In this document: in pieces, positions 58,074 through 64,000 of the stretch
How the letters are laid out: the number at the start of each line of letters is the position of its first letter
How positions within the stretch are numbered: position 1 is the first letter of the stretch
Assembly (NCBI GenBank): GCA_025738555.1
Contig: JAOVFP010000003.1
Span: 4,650,001-4,714,000 of the forward strand
Source of the DNA: Cyathus striatus
Taxonomy: Eukaryota > Basidiomycota > Agaricomycetes > Agaricales > Nidulariaceae
DNA: 64,000 nt
Direction: 5' to 3'
Program-made: the position numbers and the translations under genes
The notes under the pieces: generated by a model
Told to the model about the DNA's origin: nothing
Database searches by the model: none
What the model saw: only the letters and a program-made list of their open reading frames with translations

Positions 58074-58272
58074 GCAGGGGGTTTGGGGGGTGCAACCCCC
58101 CAAGAAGAAAAAAAGCAGGGGTCTGGGGGCGCAGCCCCTCAGCCAAAGGACTGGGATTAAGAAGTGGGGGGTCTGGGGGGCGCAGCCCCACAGCAAGCTG
58201 TCATCTGTGTGGAGCGGAGGAGGGAGCCGACAGGCTCCCGTACCTGTAGCAGAGCATGGGTGTAAAGCTTGT
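58074..58272 (+). repeat. G-rich multi-hairpin module I
   Basis: It starts GCAGGGGGTTTGGGGGGTGC and ends GGTGTAAAGCTTGT. Predicted stems in order: TTGGGGGG/CCCCCCAA; CTGGGG/CCCC.CAG; a second CTGGGG/CCCC.CAG; GGAGCC GACA GGCTCC. It matches 59761-59959 and 61291-61491 nearly base for base. Confidence 0.9.
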
Positions 58273-59404
58273 CTTATATATAATGAGACAAGGCGTGTGA
58301 ATTTTGATATAAATGGAACCATGGGAATTTTTTTGGGTGAATGGGAACTTTTTGTGTGTGGGAATTGATGGACTCAAAACAGAAGGATAAAGTAAATGAC
58401 TAAGCTTTCTCAAAATGGATGGATGTAAAAGTAAATGACTAAGCATTTGAAAATGCACATGCCATGATGGGTCATTGATGTCTGGACTAATGCACGAAGT
58501 TCTGCTACTGGCACTTCCTTTTCCTTTCCCTTTCCACCCCTCTTGGGATTATACACCACAATAATACAGTATATATGTATATATTGATAATAATGGCACT
58601 ATAAAGATATATTTGTAGAAATATTGAGATTTCTGGGAGGGTGATATTGAAAATTTATGGTGTTGTTGAGTGTGTCAGCTGTGTTATATATATTGGTGTA
58701 ATGTGTTCCCCCTTTTGATGTAATAGGACTATAATGATTAAATTAATGGTGGACTTGGTAATGATTGAGTTGAATTATAGTATGAGTTAAAATATATTTA
58801 TTATGTAGGCAAAGAATATATGTGTAGAATAAAAGAATTTAATATGTAAGTGAATATTTGGGGAGTCAGAAGTAGGAGAATAAATATATTTGTGATGTAT
58901 GGTTTAAATGTAAATGGTTATGGGTAATTGATGTATTTGGATGGGTGTAGATATAAACCACATGGGTAGATATATTATGATATATATCACACAGGTATAT
59001 AAATAGCAGTTATATTTGGGGATTGAGGAATATTGATATATGAGATTCACAATAGGATTATAATGAGTGAATAATATTTTTTGATGGGAACTGTAGTAAT
59101 GTATGGTGAATATACTGATGTTTGAGACTAAACAACATGGGTGTGTTATTGCACACCTGTTTTGTGAGCAGGTTTCCCAGTATTTTGCTTTTGTTTCACA
59201 AGAAAGTCATGTTTCATAGTGAAAATTTAAGAAAGGGGTTGCTGAAATAAAGGTTGGTTGTGATGAAAAGATCATCTTATATGTAATATGTTATATATAA
59301 AAGGTAAATTGATAATGTAATTTATGTGTAAATAGTGATGGATGTGATATATATGATATAAGACATGGGCAATATAGAATATATAGAATATATAGATCCC
59401 AGGT
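58273..59404. repeat. Upstream region of minisatellite module II
   Basis: Noncoding. It holds the words AAATGACTAAGC near 58395 and 58435, the 58455-58745 block shared with 54237-54540, and the GATTGAGGAATATTGATATA block at 59015. Confidence 0.6.
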
Positions 59405-59740
59405 ATGTCTATAATCTACACGGGTGCAGATATAATCTACACGGGTGCAGATATAATCTACACGGGTGCAGATATAATCTACACGGGTGCAGATATAATC
59501 TACACGGGTGCAGATATAATCTACACGGGTGCAGATATAATCTACACGGGTGCAGATATAATCTACACGGGTGCAGATATAATCTACACGGGTGCAGATA
59601 TAATCTACACGGGTGCAGATATAATCTACACGGGTGCAGATATAATCTACACGGGTGCAGATATAATCTACACGGGTGCAGATATAATCTACACGGGTGC
59701 AGATATAATCTACACGGGTGCAGATATAATCTACATGGGT
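59405..59740 (+). repeat. 21-bp minisatellite array B (15-16 units)
   Basis: The unit starts GGGTGCAGATATAATCTAC and is 21 bp; units are almost identical. It is a variant of the array A unit (same GGGTG..GATATAA core). Spurious frames arise on both strands. Confidence 0.95.
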
Positions 59741-59760
59741 AGATATATGGCTCATGGGTG

Positions 59761-59959
59761 AGCAGGGGGTTTGGGGGGTGCAACCCCCCAAGAAGAAAAA
59801 AAGCGGGGGTCTGGGGCGCAGCCCCTCAGCCAAAGGACTGGGATTAAGAAGCAGGGGGTCTGGGGGGCACAGCCCCACAGCAAGCTGTCATCCGTGTGAA
59901 GCGGAGGAGGGAGCCGACAGGCTCCCATACCCGTAGTGGAGCACGGGTGTAAAGCTTGT
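59761..59959 (+). repeat. G-rich multi-hairpin module II
   Basis: Same length (199 bp) and stems as module I. It is preceded by a terminal GGGTAGATATAT unit and followed by CTATATATAATGAGAGAAGG. Confidence 0.9.
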
Positions 59960-61000
59960 CTATATATAATGAGAGAAGGGTGGGAAACATGGGTATAACA
60001 GTCATGTGGGAGAGGCAGTGTATAGTAACGTGACCTTATTAGTGCTGAGTTACTGTATTTGGAATTTAAATGTGACTAAGCATATGGCAAACAAGTTGCA
60101 AACAAGTCTGGATCAGCTGTTTTTGGAATCTTACTAAGCCATAATTCTTACTAAGCTTCTTGAAAGGTTCTTGCCACAACTTTGCCACACTGTTGCTGAT
60201 GCTCAGCTGCCACTTCTCCTTTGCTCCCTCCATTGCCCTTTTTTGAATTTTAACCTCATTATGATGCTGTATGCATTTTGGCACAATATTAATTTATTTT
60301 ACTGATGTTTCGCATTTTTCTGCAGCTGTTGTACTATACTAAAATGTGTTTCTTCTTTTCTGCAAATGATTAGTAAGCTTCTTGAAATATATTCTCACAT
60401 GCACACATACTCAACCTCACTGCACTGCTAACTGCTAACCGCTGTCCTCATCTTTTCTCAACACCTTCCCCTTTGAGTTGACATTATATTTTTAATCTTT
60501 ACACATAATAATGACACTATAAACAATTAATTTTCGCTTTTTCTGTGGGTACTGTAATTATTTAAATAGAAGGGGGGGTAAGTATGTTATATAGGTAGAA
60601 TAAAATGAAGAATATCAAACTAATAATAAAGTAATAAATTAACTGTAGTTAGGCAATGTGAGGGGTACAAGTATAGGTGTTCTTCACATTACCTGTGACT
60701 AATACATAGGAATAATTAAAGAACACTTAGCAATGTGATATATATATAAAATGGGTAAGGGTGCTGGGACCTTAGATTAGTAGGTAAGGATCTGTAGTGG
60801 GTGGATGGTGTATGTATAATTATAATAATCATGGGTGTGGTGACATTTTAGAGTACTACACATATATACATGGGCATGGGCATGGGTGATCTCTGATATG
60901 CTGTTCAACAAAGTAAATGACTAATCTTCTTGAAAAGGTTGTGTGCAATATATAACTCATGAGTATAGTAATTTGGACTGAATTTCCAAATATATACATC
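59960..61000. repeat. Upstream region of minisatellite module III
   Basis: Noncoding and AT-rich. It contains five variants of the word (GAC)TAAGCTTCTTGAAA (60070-60160, 60368, 60915). TTCTTGAA is an inverted pair of heat-shock-element half sites, which may be chance. Confidence 0.5.
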
Positions 61001-61285
61001 ATGGGTAGATATATTATACATCATGGGTAGATATATTATACATCATGGGTAGATATATTATACATCATGGGTAGATATATTATACATCATGGGTAGATAT
61101 ATTATACATCATGGGTAGATATATTATACATCATGGGTAGATATATTATACATCATGGGTAGATATATTATACATCATGGGTAGATATATTATACATCAT
61201 GGGTAGATATATTATACATCATGGGTAGATATATTATACATCATGGGTAGATATATTATACATCATGGGTAGATATATTCCTCAC
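61001..61285 (+). repeat. 22-bp minisatellite array C (13 units)
   Basis: The unit starts GGGTAGATATATTATACATC and is 22 bp; 13 units run from 61003 to 61285 in perfect register. The last unit of arrays A and B is also of this GGGTAGATATAT type. Confidence 0.95.
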
Positions 61286-61290
61286 AGGTA

Positions 61291-61491
61291 AGCAGGGGGT
61301 TTGGGGGGTGCAGCCCCCCAAGAGAGAAAAAAGCAGGGGTCTGGGGGCGCAGCCCCTCAGCCTAAAGAACTGGGATGAAGAAGCGGGGGGTCTGGAGGGC
61401 GCAGCCCCACAGCAAGCTGTCAGCCATGTGGAGCGGAGGAGGGAGCCGACAGGCTCCCGTTCCCGTAGCGGAGCACGGGTGTAAAGCTTGT
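61291..61491 (+). repeat. G-rich multi-hairpin module III
   Basis: 201 bp with the same stems as modules I and II, ending GCACGGGTGTAAAGCTTGT; the sequence after it (TACTATAAATGG) differs from that after the other two, so the module boundary is at or near AAGCTTGT. Confidence 0.9.
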
Positions 61492-61864
61492 TACTATAAA
61501 TGGATATGATTAGTCATCAATCTTATGCGTCAAAATTTGTCAAGGAAGCTATGGAAGTACTACATTACACCTTACAATCTACTCCATTAATGAAGTAGTG
61601 ATATTATACAGCTAAATGGACCCTCAAAACCTTCATAAAGTTGAAGAAAATAAGTCAAAAATTTTCAAAAATTTTCGCAGACCATTTTTGCCACTGCACA
61701 AAACTAGCGGTGACTAAGCGACGTGCACCATAGTTTCTTGTACCTCTGTTCAGACTTGGCTGTGATGCGTGACAAATCCGGGTTCCGTTCAAGTTCACGG
61801 CCCTGTGTGACAAGTGACTGAACAGTTGATCGTAATGGTACAGTAACCAAAGTATAACGACTCG

Positions 61865-61978
61865 ATGAACAATCCACCCAACAACCCTCCCATCCTCAGC
61901 AACCTACCTAGAACAACCAGCACTACTGAACGACACCAATTTCTCCACAAATTGATTGGACACAAACTTCAAAGGTAA
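61865..61978 (+). promoter_or_regulatory. Upstream open reading frame in the LINE leader
   Basis: ATG at 61865 opens a 37-codon frame (MNNPPNNPPILSNLPRTT...) ending TAA at 61976-61978, 15 bp before the ORF1 ATG. It would reduce initiation at ORF1 or require reinitiation. It could also be a short exon, since AAG-gtaaaa follows. Confidence 0.4.
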
Positions 61979-61993
61979 AACTCAGGACACTGA

Positions 61994-63643
61994 ATGGACC
62001 GTCCTCCAGCAGGCCCCTCACAAGGGGCCACCAAAAAACAAACACAAATCTCATTCCCAGCAAGAAACACAGCAAGAATAGAGGAAGTATGGCTTGAATT
62101 AATAGACCAAAAGGCACTAGCAAGCACTCAAAGATCGGTGGCAGAATACTCAAAAGCTCTCCAAAGACTCATCAATTCAGAAGCACAGAAATCCCCCAAG
62201 AAAGCAATAATGATCCAACTGGCGAAACTCCTTGAATATACTGCAGCAGGAGAATCGACAGCAGAAATGAACAAACAATCAGCGATAGAGATTCAAACGG
62301 TGACTGAATCACTCTCATCAGAATTTGACAAACTCAGAGACACCACAGGAAACATCAACGCAGGATTAGAATCATCAGTACAAGAACTCCGAGCAGCAAT
62401 CAGTGACATTGCAAAGACTCTAGACTCAACAATGAAGAAAATAGGTGACAAAATAGAATCGGCCTCGGTGACAACAACAGCGAAAGGTGGGACCACATAT
62501 CGAGATGCAGCACTGCATGGAACATTTGCCCCCACGCTCCCACTAGTAGATCCAAGACTACAGGCTAAAATCGGCATTCAAAAGCGACAATTTCTCCTAG
62601 GGGCTGAACATCTAGGTGAAACCGACCTCAAGACACTAACGCAAACTCAACTCAAAGATAAGTTCAACAAGGCCATTCGGGAAGCCTCTGGCGACACAAA
62701 CAAGACCTTCCACAACATATCTCGGATCTCCAATGGCAGCATACTGGCAGAGGCAGGGAACGATGACACAGCCAACTGGCTAAGGAACATGGAACAGGCT
62801 AGGTCAGTTACAGAAATGCTAGGAGCAACAGACACTTTTCGGAGGAGGCTATACCCAGTCCTCATCAAGATGGTACCCATCACCTTTGACCCAACAAACA
62901 CGGATCACATAGTTGAACTACTACAAGGGAACAACATCAAGAGTGAGATTTGGGGGAATGCTAGGTGGCTAAAGCCAACCGAACGAAGAAGGCCAGACCA
63001 AAAATTTGCTCATCTAACAATCTCACTGGCAGAAGAAGGAAAAACGAACGAACTCATCACTCGTGGAATCACAGTCTGCAACATGTGGCGAGAAGTTACC
63101 AAGTTAAAACAAGAACCTACCCGCTGCCTAAAGTGCCAACGCTTCAACCACATTGCAACAGCATGCTCTCAGACAAAAGACACCTGTGCCACATGTGGAG
63201 GGGAACACCGAACCAAATTATGTGATGAACGAGGAAAGCAATGGTGTGTATCATGCAATAGCGACACTCACTGCAGCTGGGACAGGGACTGCCCCTCCTT
63301 CCAAACCAAGTGTGCCAACATGGACAAACGCAACCCAGAAGCCTCTCTACCCTACTATCCTTCTGAAGAAGCCTACACCTGGTTGCCAGCAATTCAACTA
63401 CATCATCTGCAAATGCCATCCCACAGTAGGCCTTATCGAGACTACGACATTCCGATTCAAGAACTGCCACAAGGCCGAGGACCTGGATCACAGCATCAGC
63501 GAAGGAGAAGATTTCACCTGGAAGAGGAAATGCCAGGACGGGATACTGACGAAAGGGAAAGGCAATGGACACCCCCATTGACAGGAACAAATACCACAGA
63601 ACCCAGGCGAATGCCCCCTCCTCATCTCCATGAACGTCACTGA
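61994..63643 (+). CDS. LINE ORF1 protein (RNA-binding, CCHC knuckles)
   Basis: 549 residues from MDRPPAGPSQGATKK. The first third is polar and helical (SVAEYSKALQRLINSEAQKS ... SSVQELRAAISDIAKTLDS), suggesting coiled-coil oligomerisation. The middle (LTQTQLKDKFNKAIREASGD ... NARWLKPTERRRPDQKFAHL) resembles the RNA-binding fold of Tad-like ORF1 proteins. Three zinc knuckles follow at about residues 378-432: CLKCQRFNHIATAC, CATCGGEHRTKLC and CVSCNSDTHCSWDRDC. The block CPSFQTKCANMDKRNPEASL PYYPSEEAYTW is typical just after the knuckles. The C-terminus is basic and disordered. ORF1 would coat the element RNA in a ribonucleoprotein. Its stop overlaps the ORF2 start. Confidence 0.85.
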   Translation: MDRPPAGPSQGATKKQTQISFPARNTARIEEVWLELIDQKALASTQRSVAEYSKALQRLINSEAQKSPKKAIMIQLAKLLEYTAAGESTAEMNKQSAIEIQTVTESLSSEFDKLRDTTGNINAGLESSVQELRAAISDIAKTLDSTMKKIGDKIESASVTTTAKGGTTYRDAALHGTFAPTLPLVDPRLQAKIGIQKRQFLLGAEHLGETDLKTLTQTQLKDKFNKAIREASGDTNKTFHNISRISNGSILAEAGNDDTANWLRNMEQARSVTEMLGATDTFRRRLYPVLIKMVPITFDPTNTDHIVELLQGNNIKSEIWGNARWLKPTERRRPDQKFAHLTISLAEEGKTNELITRGITVCNMWREVTKLKQEPTRCLKCQRFNHIATACSQTKDTCATCGGEHRTKLCDERGKQWCVSCNSDTHCSWDRDCPSFQTKCANMDKRNPEASLPYYPSEEAYTWLPAIQLHHLQMPSHSRPYRDYDIPIQELPQGRGPGSQHQRRRRFHLEEEMPGRDTDERERQWTPPLTGTNTTEPRRMPPPHLHERH

Positions 63644-64000
63644 CACTGAACTCACCAGACTTAGGATATTACAATTGAACATCAGAAAATCCCCTGCTGC
63701 CCATCTGGATTTGACTAACCGCACACTAGCCGCTGACTGGGATATCATTCTCGTACAAGAACCTAATATTATATTTACCAATGACATCCGCACCCCTAAT
63801 AACTTTCGTCCTGTAATTCCCACTAACTGTCATGATCTAGAACACCCTGTCCGGTCAGTGATCTGGGTAAACAAGAGCATCTCCACCAACCAATGGTCAA
63901 TCCTGGAAATACCAGACACCAACGACATCTCTGCTATACAAATCTGCAATGGACAACACACCATTAACATATTCAATATCTATAACGACTGTCTAAACTC
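63630..64000 (+). CDS. LINE ORF2, N-terminal endonuclease, partial
   Basis: ATG at 63630 lies 14 bp upstream of the end of ORF1, in the -1 frame relative to it. The visible 123 residues (LRILQLNIRKSPAAHLDLTN, WDIILVQEPNIIF, ...VIWVNKSIST) match the start of an APE-type endonuclease: the N of QLNI and the E of QEP are metal-site residues. Reverse transcriptase would lie beyond the window. Confidence 0.85.
   Translation, partial: MNVTDTELTRLRILQLNIRKSPAAHLDLTNRTLAADWDIILVQEPNIIFTNDIRTPNNFRPVIPTNCHDLEHPVRSVIWVNKSISTNQWSILEIPDTNDISAIQICNGQHTINIFNIYNDCLN

Larger units (their letters stand above)
61700..64000 (+). mobile_element. Tad-type LINE (non-LTR retrotransposon), 5' end, cut by the window edge
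   Basis: A leader of about 290 bp, intact ORF1 with three zinc knuckles, and the start of ORF2 with an apurinic-type endonuclease. The leader starts around GCGGTGACTAAGCGACGTGC, which also marks the related fragment at 52215-52400. No stop interrupts the visible coding sequence, so this copy may be recent. Confidence 0.8.

Noticed and set aside
57127..58322. Long open frames of 300-390 codons on both strands across minisatellite A (and 120-195 codons across B)
   Set aside because: The frames consist of a seven-residue repeat generated by a stop-free 21-bp unit; all frames of the array behave alike, so this is an arithmetic artefact rather than a repeat protein gene.
57156..61285. CRISPR-like array of regular repeats
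   Set aside because: The repeats are contiguous without unique spacers and the genome is fungal; they are ordinary minisatellites.

Overview
The window looks like repeat-rich accessory DNA from a filamentous basidiomycete, most likely a mushroom-forming Agaricomycete. The evidence is: introns of about 50-70 bp; two AA9 (GH61-type) lytic polysaccharide monooxygenases; a chromodomain Ty3/Gypsy element; Copia pieces; a Tad-type LINE; a DDE transposase and a DUF6589-like protein of kinds common in mushrooms; and RecQ-like helicase fragments. Few genes appear intact: the two LPMOs, a 192-residue unknown protein and LINE ORF1. Nearly everything else is mobile DNA in various stages of decay.

Layout. 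1-6.7 kb: two divergent, broken genes of a type I associate with fungal mobile elements, separated by a 3.5-kb stretch with inverted termini and an iterated ~26-bp motif. 7.4-10.1 kb: decayed DDE transposase. 10.4-12.6 kb: DUF6589-like pseudogene (+) interrupted by an 844-bp hAT-like element with a perfect 8-bp target duplication. 12.7-23.9 kb: RecQ-like helicase pseudogene (-) split by a 9-kb Gypsy element that carries an extra gene on its opposite strand. 24.4-27.6 kb: Copia gag/pol remnant split by a 1.4-kb LTR-like element. 27.8-31.8 kb: direct duplication of a small gene, one copy broken by a solo LTR, with a deleted Tc1/mariner-like element between the copies. 32.7-34.1 kb: degenerate tRNA-like sequences. 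34.6-44.1 kb: a large inverted duplication with a head-to-head pair of LPMO genes, whose spacer holds DUF6589-like and RecQ fragments. 44-52 kb: mostly noncoding with dispersed repeats. 52.7-61.5 kb: two more copies of the 1.4-kb LTR-like element and three tandemly placed modules, each a different 21/22-bp minisatellite followed by the same ~200-bp G-rich multi-hairpin block. 61.7-64 kb: 5' end of a young LINE running off the right edge.

Two themes link the parts. First, in-frame stops of the decayed genes are almost all TGA, mostly where the family has Arg, which fits CGA-to-TGA transition; comparison of old and young copies of the 1.4-kb element shows CpG loss directly. Second, elements are nested, so their order of arrival can be read. 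The only genes with an evident host role are the LPMOs (secreted copper enzymes acting on cellulose or related polysaccharide) and possibly the 192-residue protein.
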